Made by a program: the position numbers and the translations under genes. From contig NZ_FVZC01000009.1 in assembly GCF_900166585.1 (NCBI RefSeq), positions 62,001 through 126,000 of the forward strand: a DNA stretch of 64,000 nucleotides, in the 5' to 3' direction. Positions 8,559-19,353 of this stretch are shown here, piece after piece. The notes beneath the pieces are model-generated. The model was not told the origin of the DNA, made no database searches, and worked only from the letters and a program-made list of their open reading frames with translations. Source of the DNA: Mesobacillus jeotgali. Lineage in GTDB: Bacteria > Bacillota > Bacilli > Bacillales > Cytobacillaceae. The stretch's first letter is position 1; each line of letters begins with the position of its first letter.

Positions 8559-9155
8559 ATGAAACAAAAACAGACTCTATTTTTAGTGGAAATTGCGGTG
8601 TTTTCCGCTCTGGCTTATTTGCTGGATTTATTCTCCGGTTTTTTATTCTCAAGAATTTGGCCGCAAGGCGGTTCGGTATCAATCGCTATGGTACCGGTAT
8701 TCCTGATGGCGTTCCGCTGGGGAGTTAAGGGAGGGGCAATCACAGGCCTCCTGCTGGGCCTATTGCAATTCATCCTGGGTTTCTCACAAATATTCCATCC
8801 AGTCCAGGGTTTCATCGATTATTTGGTAGCCTTCACTGTCCTGGGTGTTGCCGGTATTTTTGCAAGACAAATTAAAGAGAACATACAAAACGGGGACAGG
8901 AAAAAATGGATTGGTTTGATAATCGCTGGGACATTCATCGGCAGCCTGCTTCGTTTTATCGCTCATTTCTTTTCCGGATGGGTCTTTTTCGGAGTATGGG
9001 CGCCAGAAGGCCAGCCGGCGTGGCTTTATTCACTCATCTATAACGGAACCTATATGATTCCAAGTATGATTCTATCCGCCATTATCATCATCCTTGTCAT
9101 CGGTTATGCTCCGTCAAGAATGGTTAAATCAACAACAGTAAGCAATAAAATATAA
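8559..9155 (+). CDS. thiT: Energy-coupled thiamine transporter ThiT (YuaJ)
   Basis: A 198-residue S-component of an ECF transporter that binds thiamine with high affinity and imports it with the shared EcfAAT module, encoded elsewhere. Six hydrophobic segments are visible. The loop SRIWPQGGSVSIAMVPVFLMAFRWG is the family signature near the binding pocket, and GFIDYLVAFTVLGVAG follows. ATG 8559 is preceded by AAGGAGGAAC. Placement directly downstream of a TPP riboswitch fits a gene turned off when thiamine pyrophosphate is plentiful. Confidence 0.95.
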   Translation: MKQKQTLFLVEIAVFSALAYLLDLFSGFLFSRIWPQGGSVSIAMVPVFLMAFRWGVKGGAITGLLLGLLQFILGFSQIFHPVQGFIDYLVAFTVLGVAGIFARQIKENIQNGDRKKWIGLIIAGTFIGSLLRFIAHFFSGWVFFGVWAPEGQPAWLYSLIYNGTYMIPSMILSAIIIILVIGYAPSRMVKSTTVSNKI

Positions 9156-9162
9156 TCTGCCA

Positions 9163-9195
9163 GGAGAGCTGACGAAATGTTCAGCTCTCTTTTTG
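9163..9195 (+). terminator. Terminator after thiT
   Basis: AGAGCTGA, seven-base loop, TCAGCTCT and a T run. Confidence 0.88.
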
Positions 9196-9279
9196 CATTT
9201 TAATAAATGTGGGACATTCAACTTTAAAAATTGTCAATTGTATGTAGTTTTTTAGAATATAAGTATTTTGGGGGTTAAT

Positions 9280-9295
9280 AGTGATTTATGTCACA
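9280..9295. promoter_or_regulatory. CRP/FNR-type operator upstream of feoAB
   Basis: AGTGA-N6-TCACA differs by one base from the B. subtilis Fnr consensus TGTGA-N6-TCACA. Oxygen-responsive activation would suit ferrous-iron uptake. Basis: sequence match plus knowledge of Fnr; the binding protein is inferred. Confidence 0.45.
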
Positions 9296-9324
9296 GTGAG
9301 ACTGGCTTGAAATTGATTAAATAA

Positions 9325-9339
9325 AGATAATCATTCTCA
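9325..9339. promoter_or_regulatory. Fur box upstream of feoAB
   Basis: AGATAATCATTCTCA matches the 7-1-7 Fur consensus TGATAATNATTATCA at all but two defined positions. Expected to repress feoAB when iron is sufficient. Confidence 0.7.
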
Positions 9340-9459
9340 TTTAGAAATTCGTAAAAAATTTTTCTAACTTAACAGTTGATGTAATTCCATTTCATATATG
9401 CAGGTATCATTTAAGGAAAAAACACCCTTTTGTAAAACTAAATGAAAAAGGTGATGGCG

Positions 9460-9684
9460 ATGCTCGGAAAATTAAAGACTGGTGAAAAAGGCCGGATCAT
9501 GAATATTGCTGGCACTGATAAATTTGTCAGAAGAAGATTGCTTGATTTGGGGATTGCAGAAGGAGCGGAAGTCTGTGTGAAATGCATTCTGCCATTTGGA
9601 GGACCTGTGATGGTGGAATCATGTGGACAATGCATCGGAATCCGGCGCAAGGAAGCATTACGTATTGAAGTGGAGCGAGTATGA
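9460..9684 (+). CDS. feoA: FeoA, SH3-like component of ferrous iron uptake
   Basis: A small (74-residue) cytosolic protein with an SH3-like fold that supports FeoB. The text LKTGEKGRIMNIAGTDKFVRRRLLDLGIAEGAEV is the family pattern. In-frame ATGs at 9442 and 9454 would add six or two residues; I prefer 9460 because AAGGTG sits at the right distance and the length then matches other FeoA proteins. Its stop overlaps the feoB start (ATGATGA), indicating translational coupling. Confidence 0.9.
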   Translation: MLGKLKTGEKGRIMNIAGTDKFVRRRLLDLGIAEGAEVCVKCILPFGGPVMVESCGQCIGIRRKEALRIEVERV

Positions 9685-11693
9685 TGAATATTGCGCTTAT
9701 TGGCAATCCGAATACCGGTAAAACTTCATTGTTTAATAATTTAACAGGTTCATATGAATATGTTGGCAACTGGAGCGGAGTGACGGTCGAAAAGAAAGTT
9801 GGTCTTTTCAAAAATAAAAAAGATCAGCTTATTGATCTCCCGGGGGTCTATACCCTTAATCCGCTGTCAAAGGATGAAGGGGTGGTTACTAGTTTCTTTC
9901 TGGAGGAACCATTCGAGAAACTGCTCAATATCCTTGATGCTTCCCAATTAAGACGTAATCTGCATCTTACAATGCAGCTCCTTGAATACGGGGCACCGGT
10001 GATTATTGGACTGAATATGCTTGACGTCGCTAAAAACAGGGGCATCCAAATCGATGTTAAAAAACTTTCTGAATTACTGGGAACTCCTGTTGCACCTGTC
10101 GTGGCCAGGTCAGGAAAGGGCTGTAATGAACTCGCTGAGCTAGTGACAGATGAAGTGACCGGCACTGGCAAATCCATTATTGTCTATTATGGTAAAGCCA
10201 TTGAGGAGGGAATCCTTCAGCTCGGAAAGAAACTGAATGGGAGGGCGAAACATCCAGTTCGCTGGCTCGCTCTTCAGCTATTTGAAGGCAATCCTTATGT
10301 AAGGACCTATTTAACTAACTATCTGCCATTGGAGGAAATTGATTCACTGGTTAACTTTGTTGCTGTTTCCAACCAGCAACAATCAGGCAGTAAACAAGCT
10401 CTTGACCAGGTTATACACCGTAAAAGAAGTGATGCGATCGATAATATTATATCTGCAGCCACAACCAGACCGGCCAATGAAAAAATCCCGCTGACTGAGA
10501 AAGTTGATATGGTAGTGACAAATAAATTCCTTGGTATCCCAATGTTTCTGGCACTAATGTTTATCATGTTCATGCTTACTTTTGACTGGCTGGGATTCCC
10601 GCTGTCAGATGCATTGGATGCATTTATATCAGGCCCATTGACAGTTGGTATCACGGCAGCTTTAACTTGGGCAGGCGCATCGTCTTTCATAAAAGACCTA
10701 GTGCTTGATGGAATTGTTGCCGGAGTAGGCGGAGTTCTTGTTTTCGTACCGCAAATCTTCATTTTGTTCTTTTTCATTTCCCTGCTAGAGGATTCAGGAT
10801 ATATGGCCCGTGTTGCACTAGTCATGGACCGTTTAATGGAATCAGTTGGCCTCAATGGGAAAGCGTTTATCCCGATGATGATTGGTTTTGGCTGTAATGT
10901 GCCGGGAATCATGGCTGCAAGGACGATTGAGACACCAAAAGAGAGACTAATGACTATTTTGCTGACACCATTAATGTCATGTTCAGCCAGGCTTCCTGTA
11001 TACGCTTTGTTTGTCGGCGCATTTTTTACAGAGTACAAGGCAGCAGTCGTTCTTAGCTTGTATGTATTAGGTGTAGTAGTCGCCCTCATACTTGCGAAGG
11101 TTTTTTCCAAGACACTTTTGAAAGGGGAAACCTCTGTTTTCGTCATTGAACTTCCCCCATACAGAATGCCGCAGGCAAAAGCGCTTTGGAGAAGCACCTG
11201 GGATAAGGGAAAAGGTTTCGTGAGAAAAGCTGGTACATTCATCTTTGCTGGCTCTGTTCTGATCTGGCTGCTCGCATATGCTGGTCCTGAAGGTGCGAAT
11301 GTCAGCATGGATGATAGCTATCTGGCACTTTTGGGGGGAATATTCGCGCCTCTGTTCGCGCCAATAGGATTCGGAACATGGCAGGCAAGCGCTTCACTTA
11401 TCACCGGTTTTCTTGCAAAAGAAGCAATCATTTCAACAATGAATATCATTTACTTTGTCCCGGATGAAGCAAGTCTCCAGGGACTGCTGGCTGCTTATTA
11501 TACACCATTGGCTGCGTATAGCTTCATGGTATTCATCCTGCTATATATTCCTTGTCTTGCAACGACTGCGACTATCTATAAGGAAACAGGCTCAAAACGC
11601 TGGACCGCTTTTTCGATTGCTTATGCATTGGTGATTGCTTATCTTCTGTCACTGGCCATCTACCAAGGCGGCATGCTATTGGGATTAAGCTAA
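9681..11693 (+). CDS. feoB: FeoB ferrous iron transporter, GTPase-coupled permease
   Basis: 670 residues. The N-terminal G domain has GNPNTGKTS (P-loop, residues 7-15), DLPGVYTL (G3) and GLNMLDVA (NxxD, G4). A helical regulatory domain follows to about 270. The membrane domain contains two Gate-like segments: GFGCNVPGIMAARTIE with the conserved Cys, and KEAIISTMNIIY. It imports Fe2+. FeoA overlaps at the 5' end and the FeoB-associated peptide follows 21 bases later, making a three-gene operon under the FNR-like and Fur-like sites. Length is at the short end of the family, common in Bacillus. Confidence 0.97.
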   Translation: MMNIALIGNPNTGKTSLFNNLTGSYEYVGNWSGVTVEKKVGLFKNKKDQLIDLPGVYTLNPLSKDEGVVTSFFLEEPFEKLLNILDASQLRRNLHLTMQLLEYGAPVIIGLNMLDVAKNRGIQIDVKKLSELLGTPVAPVVARSGKGCNELAELVTDEVTGTGKSIIVYYGKAIEEGILQLGKKLNGRAKHPVRWLALQLFEGNPYVRTYLTNYLPLEEIDSLVNFVAVSNQQQSGSKQALDQVIHRKRSDAIDNIISAATTRPANEKIPLTEKVDMVVTNKFLGIPMFLALMFIMFMLTFDWLGFPLSDALDAFISGPLTVGITAALTWAGASSFIKDLVLDGIVAGVGGVLVFVPQIFILFFFISLLEDSGYMARVALVMDRLMESVGLNGKAFIPMMIGFGCNVPGIMAARTIETPKERLMTILLTPLMSCSARLPVYALFVGAFFTEYKAAVVLSLYVLGVVVALILAKVFSKTLLKGETSVFVIELPPYRMPQAKALWRSTWDKGKGFVRKAGTFIFAGSVLIWLLAYAGPEGANVSMDDSYLALLGGIFAPLFAPIGFGTWQASASLITGFLAKEAIISTMNIIYFVPDEASLQGLLAAYYTPLAAYSFMVFILLYIPCLATTATIYKETGSKRWTAFSIAYALVIAYLLSLAIYQGGMLLGLS

Positions 11694-11714
11694 AGTTGGA
11701 AGGAGGAAGGGTTC

Positions 11715-11873
11715 ATGATTGCAAATATCTTGATCGGCGGGGCTATATTTGGATATGCCGGCTTGGCCTTTTACCGATTCATCCAGAAATCCAAAGAAGG
11801 AAAATGCGCAGCCTGCTCCATCCAAAGCTCCTGCTCAAGTAACTGCAGCGCAGACTATAAAAAAAACGTATAA
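11715..11873 (+). CDS. FeoB-associated Cys-rich membrane peptide
   Basis: A 52-residue peptide starting MIANILIGGAIFGYAGLAFY (one membrane helix), followed by a basic stretch and a cysteine cluster of pattern C-x2-C-x6-C-x3-C. This matches the FeoB-associated Cys-rich family found directly after feoB in Firmicutes; its role is unknown, possibly Fe2+ handling at the membrane. AGGAGGAAGG precedes ATG 11715. Confidence 0.85.
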   Translation: MIANILIGGAIFGYAGLAFYRFIQKSKEGKCAACSIQSSCSSNCSADYKKNV

Positions 11874-11879
11874 AATAAC

Positions 11880-11921
11880 AAAAAGAGTTTCGGATTGGTC
11901 ATGTAATCCGAGACTCTTTTT
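11880..11921 (+). terminator. Terminator of the feo operon
   Basis: AAAAGAGTTTCGGATT paired with AATCCGAGACTCTTTT, T run. Confidence 0.9.
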
Positions 11922-12100
11922 GCCATATATAAAAGGCAGGCTAATACATTCAGCGGGGTTTAGATGATTCGTGTACGTCGAGTGCAAGGCGGGTTCACAG
12001 TACTTCATTTTGCAAAAGAAAAATAAAAAATAAAAATTAATTTGAATTTCAGGTAAATATGTGTAAAATTACACTAAAAGAACTTAAAGGAATGAAGCGG

Positions 12101-12565
12101 ATGACCAGGGATGAAATTATAAACAGAGTTTCCGAGAAAGTAAGGGTCCTGAGGGCTGAGGTTGGCTATACTCAGGATAAAATGGCTGACATCATCGGAA
12201 TCTCAAAAAAGACACTTGTCCAGATTGAAAAGGGCAGAGTCCAGGCAGGTTGGTCAACAGTCGTTACGATTTGTGCATTGTTCAGGGAGACGGAGACAAT
12301 CCAGTTTTTATTCGGAAATGAACCTCTTGAGGTGCTTGAAACTATTGCACATGAAGGGACGGATTACAGGAAAGAGAAGACCTTGGGTGGTAAAGTCTGG
12401 TGGCGAGAAGTTGCCAGAAACAGCGGGTTTGTCATGCAGCAGAATATCCTGAGCCAGCATTACAGAATCCTTGATGAAGACGATTTCAGGATCTTCAGCA
12501 GTTTCGAAGAAAAGGAAACAAAGGAGCGTTTAAAGGAACTTGCTTCCGAAGCAATGAATAAATGA
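12101..12565 (+). CDS. XRE-family helix-turn-helix regulator
   Basis: 154 residues. The N-terminal HTH_3 domain reads KVRVLRAEVGYTQDKMADI, then IGISKKTLVQIEKGR (residues about 10-65), and ends in a Cro/CI-like fifth helix. The C-terminal half (WWREVARNSGFVMQQNILSQ, then HYRILDEDD) is a conserved-looking extension found in Bacillus regulators of unknown role. ATG 12101 is chosen because AAAGGA lies nine bases upstream; ATG 12092 overlaps that site and 12059 has none. No target operator or partner gene is evident; the gene is alone between terminators. Confidence 0.8.
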   Translation: MTRDEIINRVSEKVRVLRAEVGYTQDKMADIIGISKKTLVQIEKGRVQAGWSTVVTICALFRETETIQFLFGNEPLEVLETIAHEGTDYRKEKTLGGKVWWREVARNSGFVMQQNILSQHYRILDEDDFRIFSSFEEKETKERLKELASEAMNK

Positions 12566-12567
12566 TA

Positions 12568-12598
12568 CCAAAACAGCAGCCGATGGCTGCTGTTTTGG
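12568..12598. terminator. Bidirectional terminator
   Basis: CCAAAACAGCAGCC/GGCTGCTGTTTTGG with a three-base loop, between the convergent XRE and Usp genes. Confidence 0.9.
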
Positions 12599-13117
12599 TC
12601 ATTTTGCTATAAGCACATGGCAATGAGCGTTATTTGTCACTTTTTGGCTTACTCCCCCAAGAAGCTTCCGTTTAATCCCTTCATTTCCTGACTGGCCGAT
12701 AATGATTAAATCCGCATTTACATCCCTCGCGAATTCCAATATACCTTCCGCCGGGCTGCCGTCGAGGATTGAGAAATCAGTTTCGATATTGAGAGCATTC
12801 AGCTCAGACTTAGCATTATTCAGAGCTTGTTCAGAACTATGTGTAATAATTGCATGTTCTGATTTGCCAAGAGAACCTTGCTCCGTTGCTAACGGCGGTA
12901 CTTGAATTCCATCTGCAGGCAAGCTGTTTATAGGGAGGGGCTCAATTGGGCGGTCAGTGGATTCCACCAGCTCGCTTTTTACTTTCTCTTCATAAACATG
13001 ACCGACAAACAGCTTGGCTCCATCCAGGTTTCTCGTAAACTCCTTGGCTAATTGAAGGGCTTTTCTAGCCCCCTCCGAATCATCGTAAGCGAGGACAATA
13101 TTTTTGATTTCAGGCAT
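12599..13117 (-). CDS. Universal stress protein (UspA fold)
   Basis: A single Usp domain of 172 residues. The N-terminal strand is NIVLAYDDSEGARKALQLA. The ATP-binding pattern G-x2-G-x9-G is seen in GQSGNEGIKRKLLGGVSQKV near the C-terminus, ending CHVLIAK. A longer-than-usual linker of about 40 residues, rich in Pro and Ser, sits after the first helix. The motif suggests an ATP-binding Usp; the physiological role is unknown. AGGTAG precedes the ATG. Confidence 0.9.
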   Translation of the reverse strand: MPEIKNIVLAYDDSEGARKALQLAKEFTRNLDGAKLFVGHVYEEKVKSELVESTDRPIEPLPINSLPADGIQVPPLATEQGSLGKSEHAIITHSSEQALNNAKSELNALNIETDFSILDGSPAEGILEFARDVNADLIIIGQSGNEGIKRKLLGGVSQKVTNNAHCHVLIAK

Positions 13118-13276
13118 ATTAATCTACCTCCAGGTTGGAACTTCTTATTTAGTATCCATTACCCCATTTCGAACCAGAAATAACTCTCTAAAATAATCCA
13201 TCCTACCCACATAAAAAACCAAAACCTGGCGAATTTTGTTATAAATGTTATATATTTTAGATAGGGAGTGGCCGAC

Positions 13277-13465
13277 ATGGGATGGGATTCTCAAAAGGCA
13301 ATGCATCCGACAATACGTAAATGCCTGCAACACCTCGATGTCATTCAAGCTGATGATAAAACGAAGCAAATAGTATATATGTACATGGAGACACTTCTTC
13401 GGGAAAGAGATTTATTAGCAGTCAGCAAGGAACAATCGATAGAATCACAGATTCATAACCAGTAG
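13277..13465 (+). CDS. Small hypothetical protein, 62 aa
   Basis: Starts at ATG 13277 behind GGGAG (GTG at 13268 is the overlapping alternative). A soluble, mostly helical, charged peptide with no Cys motif or membrane segment (KCLQHLDVIQADDKTKQIV). Divergent from the usp gene. I do not recognise the family; a coding call rests on the ribosome-binding site, codon use and position. Confidence 0.6.
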   Translation: MGWDSQKAMHPTIRKCLQHLDVIQADDKTKQIVYMYMETLLRERDLLAVSKEQSIESQIHNQ

Positions 13466-13791
13466 CCGCAATTAATAATTTCTATTATAAACACCGCAGA
13501 GTTCTGACGAATTTTGCGGCTTTTTATGTTTGTATCTAAGGTGATACCATCTCGGTTCGGGCATAAGGACGTCTCACCCTTCAGCTTTTGTTTGAAGTAC
13601 AGCCAAGTTCGGCCAAAGCAACGTCTCAAGTACTGGGTTTTGTCCGAAGTACGACGAAGTCGGGCAAAGCAACGCTTCAACCTCATACATTTGTCCGAAC
13701 TCAGGTGGGAAGAGGGTTTAGGTATTGGCAGCGGCTATTATAAAAACTGGCACAAGGCAATGTATTACTATAATAATGTTATTTAGAATCC
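13466..13791 (+). other. Gene-poor interval with imperfect tandem repeat, probably transcribed
   Basis: No convincing gene. Two imperfect copies of a roughly 55-60-bp unit (GAAGTAC ... GGCAAAGCAACG ... TCAA) lie at about 13590-13700. A frame of 90 codons (13514-13786) spans it, but its repeat-derived composition argues against coding. A strong terminator at the right edge implies a transcript enters from the left. Confidence 0.4.
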
Positions 13792-13822
13792 AAAGGCCAA
13801 TCGATCAATCGGTTGGCCTTTT
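13792..13822 (+). terminator. Terminator upstream of the PBP gene
   Basis: AAAGGCCAA/TTGGCCTTT stem and T-rich tail. Confidence 0.8.
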
Positions 13823-13937
13823 ATATCTCTTTATGTCTATTTTCCTTGTAATTAGCCAATATGTGTTAATCCCTTTGAAAAATGGGTAAAAGAAAGTGTC
13901 ATATTTCTAAACTATTTTTAAAAGGTTGGGGTGCTCA

Positions 13938-16384
<2,447 letters not shown>

Positions 16385-16452
16385 TCAAGAATTTCTTTTC
16401 TCTAGTAACCCTTTAGTTTCATTCAGTGCTGAACAACCGTATTCTGGCATAA

Positions 16453-16493
16453 AAAACAGGCTATCAAAGGTATGATCTTTGATAGCCTGTTTT
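16453..16493. terminator. Bidirectional terminator
   Basis: AAAACAGGCTATCAAAG paired with CTTTGATAGCCTGTTTT. Serves the minus-strand small ORF at 16504-16572. Confidence 0.9.
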
Positions 16494-16503
16494 ATAAATA
16501 TAA

Positions 16504-16572
16504 TTAAATTAATCTTAATATGAAACCGATTACGACGATTGCGCCGATAATCATTAGGATTGTTCTTACCAC
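16504..16572 (-). CDS. 22-residue hydrophobic membrane peptide
   Basis: A GTG-initiated frame with ribosome-binding site GAGGTGAA eight bases upstream encodes a peptide that is nearly all one membrane helix (TILMIIGAIVVIGFILRLI after the first residues), followed directly by a strong terminator. The hydrophobic, uninterrupted composition and good initiation signals support coding. It may be co-transcribed with the HPr-like gene upstream on the same strand. Function unknown; the family is not recognised. Confidence 0.55.
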   Translation of the reverse strand: MVRTILMIIGAIVVIGFILRLI

Positions 16573-16611
16573 GAAACTTCACCTCGACTATTGTATGATC
16601 TCGAATTGGAA

Positions 16612-16935
16612 TTATATTTGGAAAGATTCTGTAGTTTCGATCAGTGCCTTACGTTTAACGCGAAGTACAGAAGCTTCGTTTGTTAACAGTTTTGTCAGCT
16701 GGTTTAATTTTGGTTCTACATCCGTACCTTCCATAATAATTTTTAAAGTTGTATTTGGTTCTACAGTCAGCAGGAATGATACCAGTTTAGATAATGATGT
16801 GGCTTCGACTGCTTTCTGGCGGCTGTACAGATAAGTAGCACCGTCCAATTTTTTAGCGGCCTGATAGATTTCAAGCATTTTTGTCATAGTGAATCTCTTT
16901 TGAACCATTACATTTGATGACATAATCTCTTTCAT
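16612..16935 (-). CDS. HPr-like protein lacking the phosphorylatable His
   Basis: A 107-residue protein whose middle (about 15-90) follows the HPr fold pattern: helix TKMLEIYQAAKKLDGATYLY, strand, helix SLSKLVSFLLTVEPNTTLKI, then EGTDVEPKLNQLTKLL. In true HPr the first helix is preceded by a loop containing the active His (HARPA); here that region reads VQKRFTMTKML with no His. It therefore cannot be a standard PTS phosphocarrier and may be a Crh-like regulator or a structural relative. GGAG precedes ATG 16935. A short basic C-terminal tail is present. Confidence 0.65.
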   Translation of the reverse strand: MKEIMSSNVMVQKRFTMTKMLEIYQAAKKLDGATYLYSRQKAVEATSLSKLVSFLLTVEPNTTLKIIMEGTDVEPKLNQLTKLLTNEASVLRVKRKALIETTESFQI

Positions 16936-17208
16936 TTATATAAACTCCTTTAATTAAACTTTTTAAGTAGGTTAGTTGAATAATACCCCGTAAATACGGC
17001 CTGAAAACCTGCAAAGTGCAAAATGGGCAATGTTGGCATGGTTGACTATAGAAAACTGCAGACCCATAAGCAATTAAATGAGCATCGGTCCAGAGTGATA
17101 CTGTAATCCGTCTGAGGATGGAGAAGGAAACGGCCAGGAGAGCGTTTATTAGTATTCTGCATTTACGATACCATGAGAATACTATATAAGATGCGAGGAG
17201 AAAGGCTT

Positions 17209-18489
17209 ATGAAAAAATTTGCGGATATTTTCAGGAACAGCAGTTTCACCAAGTTATTTTTGGCGAACTTCACTTCCCAAATGGGCAGTACAATTGGCCT
17301 AACAGCTTTCATGTTTTATTTGCTTGACCGTTTCAGCTCCCAGCCAACCTTTGCGACGATAACAGAGTTGACGTATTCTTTGCCGATGCTGGCGGTATTT
17401 TTTATGATCGGGGTTTTTGCAGACAGGATGGACCGGCAAAAAATAGCGGTTTATTGTGATTGGATTAGCGCTGGTTTATCGATCACATTAATTGCTGCAA
17501 TCTATGTCGGCTGGATGCCATTGGTTTTTGGGATGCTGTTCTTGAGAAGTGCGATTCAAAAGTTCTTTTTCCCGGCAGAGCATGGAATGGTTCAGGGAAT
17601 ACTGAAAAAAGAGGATTATACTGCAGCTGCGGGATTGAACCAACTGGTGATGAGTCTATTTATGCTGTTCGGGAATGGTCTGGGAGTCCTTGCTTATTGG
17701 TCCATTGGTATTTACGGCGCTATTTTGATCGATACAATTTCGTTCATCATCAGTGCCTTGCTTATTCAGAAAGCTGAGATTCCGCTGGAAGCGAAACTTC
17801 CAAATGGTTCTCATAAACTAAAGGAACTGAATATCAAAATGGTTTTCAAGGATTTCAATCATGGGTTTGCCTATGTACTGAGCAACAAGTTGCTATTTAC
17901 ATTGATTATCGGGTTCTTCATTTTCGGCATCGTCAATGGCGGCTTCTCCGTCATGCCGATTTTTATTCTGAAGTATAAACTTGCACCAGAATCTTACGAG
18001 CAATATTCAATCGTGATTGGTTTCGTGTTTGGGATTGGAGTACTGATTGGCAGCCTAATCGCTTCATTGCTTTCACAAAAGGTTAAACTCTACCATCTTA
18101 TTTCGGTAGGGCTTATTCTCTCCGGAAGTTTCACGGCGCTTGCTTCACTTCCAAACAATATTTATCTTTTCCTTGGCGTTCTCTTCATCTCTGCTCTGGC
18201 ATTGCCGCTTATAAACATTGGGATTGGAGGGTGGCTCCCCAGCATTATCGATCCTAAAATGATGGGCAGGGTTCAGGGGCTGATCAGCCCGCTTAATATG
18301 CTGTCACATTCATTGATGCTTGCTTTCATTGCCTATAGCTTCCCAGTTCTGTTGACAATTGAAATGCTGTATTGGATCGTCGGCGGCTGTCTGGCGATTG
18401 TGGGGATATTTTATTTGATCGTCCTGCCGAAATTGGCGGAAGAGAATGGTACTGTAGTGGAAAATACTGTCACAGAATCTGGAGTCTAA
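17209..18489 (+). CDS. MFS transporter (MFS_3, macrolide/siderophore-exporter-like)
   Basis: A 426-residue major facilitator with about twelve hydrophobic segments. GVFADRMDRQK is the loop 2-3 signature (G-x-x-x-D-R-x-x-R/K). The first helix FLANFTSQMGSTIGLTAFMFYLLD fits the MefA/enterobactin-exporter branch. The direction is probably efflux; the substrate is unknown. ATG 17209 is chosen for GAGGAG upstream; ATG 17173 would add a 12-residue leader without a ribosome-binding site. Transcribed alone. Confidence 0.85.
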   Translation: MKKFADIFRNSSFTKLFLANFTSQMGSTIGLTAFMFYLLDRFSSQPTFATITELTYSLPMLAVFFMIGVFADRMDRQKIAVYCDWISAGLSITLIAAIYVGWMPLVFGMLFLRSAIQKFFFPAEHGMVQGILKKEDYTAAAGLNQLVMSLFMLFGNGLGVLAYWSIGIYGAILIDTISFIISALLIQKAEIPLEAKLPNGSHKLKELNIKMVFKDFNHGFAYVLSNKLLFTLIIGFFIFGIVNGGFSVMPIFILKYKLAPESYEQYSIVIGFVFGIGVLIGSLIASLLSQKVKLYHLISVGLILSGSFTALASLPNNIYLFLGVLFISALALPLINIGIGGWLPSIIDPKMMGRVQGLISPLNMLSHSLMLAFIAYSFPVLLTIEMLYWIVGGCLAIVGIFYLIVLPKLAEENGTVVENTVTESGV

Positions 18490-18490
18490 A

Positions 18491-18518
18491 GGAAGTCCTC
18501 TAAGGACTTTCTTTTTTT
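18491..18518 (+). terminator. Terminator after the MFS gene
   Basis: AAGTCCT/AGGACTT stem with a T run. Confidence 0.85.
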
Positions 18519-18524
18519 GGCTTC

Positions 18525-18697
18525 ACTCGTCGGACCTTCCCTGGCACTCAACGGGCTAGAACTGCCGCCTTAAATCAAGGAAAGCTATGAAGCAAGGCAG
18601 CGCACCTGACTTGAGCAGCTTTGGTGAGGACCCAGCATTTAGGGGTGCATAGCTTGTCGGGTGGTGGCTTCCCAAGGCGCTTGCGTTTTTCTTAACA
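18525..18697. repeat. Diverged intergenic repeat-like stretch
   Basis: GC-richer non-coding DNA. Its right end (CTTGTCGGG ... CCAAGGCGCTT and CTTTTTCTT-like tail) resembles the right end of the dispersed element seen at 20306 and 39534. Probably a decayed or partial relative. No gene seen. Confidence 0.35.
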
Positions 18698-18711
18698 ACT
18701 AACATTTTTTT

Positions 18712-18736
18712 TGAACGATACTTTACTTAGACCGTC
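18712..18736 (+). promoter_or_regulatory. SigY-type ECF promoter (autoregulatory)
   Basis: TGAACG, then CGTC with a 16-base gap counted from TGAAC, matches the B. subtilis SigY promoter pattern and stands about 65 bases before sigY. Implies positive autoregulation. Confidence 0.65.
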
Positions 18737-18801
18737 TTATGAATAAATAATAAATGAGAGAGATCATTTTTCGGGTGGCGGGGAAAGCGAGGCATGCTTT
18801 T

Positions 18802-19353
18802 ATGGATGAGAAAGAGCTAATCACAAGTGCAAAAAAAGGTGACCACCGTTCGTTTGCTGTGCTGTTCAGGAATCATTATCCCCTGCTGGTAAAATACCTG
18901 ATGAAAATTACGATGAATCCTGACATGTCTGAAGAGCTTGCGCAAGCAACTATGGCAAAATGTGTGGAGAAGATTCACTTATTTAATGGCCAATCAAAAT
19001 TTTCATCGTGGCTTATCAGCATTGCGACAAATATGTATATCGACCAGCATCGAAAGAAAAAGCGCGAAAAAGAGTGGAATGAAGGGGAAGCAGCGTCCCG
19101 AAAGCTTCAATGGTATATGGAATCAAAGAACGAGGAATGGACAGATGCACTTGCTGCAATCTCCAGGCTGAATGATGAGATGAGGATCCCGCTAATTCTT
19201 AAGCACTATTATGGGTATTCGTATGATGAGATAGGTGAAATTCTTAATATTGCCGCTGGTACTGCGAAGTCTAGAGTCCACCATGGGCTTTTAGCCGTTA
19301 GAAGGGAGCTGAAAGTAGATGAAAAACCAAAAAGGAATCTCGTCAAACGATGA
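18802..19353 (+). CDS. sigY: ECF sigma factor SigY
   Basis: 183 residues. Sigma region 2 at about 8-80 (KKGDHRSFAVLFRNHYPLLV, ..QSKFSSWLISIATNMYID) and region 4 at about 115-170 (RIPLILKHYYGYSYDEIGEI, TAKSRVHHGL). It aligns closely from memory with B. subtilis SigY, including GDHRSF, SKFSSWLI and KHYYGYSY. ATG 18802 gives the same N-terminus as SigY; ATG 18754 would add an unrelated basic leader. The 3' end overlaps yxlC by 35 bases in another frame. It directs transcription of its own operon. Confidence 0.9.
   Translation: MDEKELITSAKKGDHRSFAVLFRNHYPLLVKYLMKITMNPDMSEELAQATMAKCVEKIHLFNGQSKFSSWLISIATNMYIDQHRKKKREKEWNEGEAASRKLQWYMESKNEEWTDALAAISRLNDEMRIPLILKHYYGYSYDEIGEILNIAAGTAKSRVHHGLLAVRRELKVDEKPKRNLVKR

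Noticed and set aside
10319..11308. 329-codon minus-strand frame
   Set aside because: Lies wholly inside feoB, has no start signal, and has unlikely composition.
13514..13786. 90-codon ORF
   Set aside because: Composition derives from an imperfect DNA repeat; no ribosome-binding site at the start.
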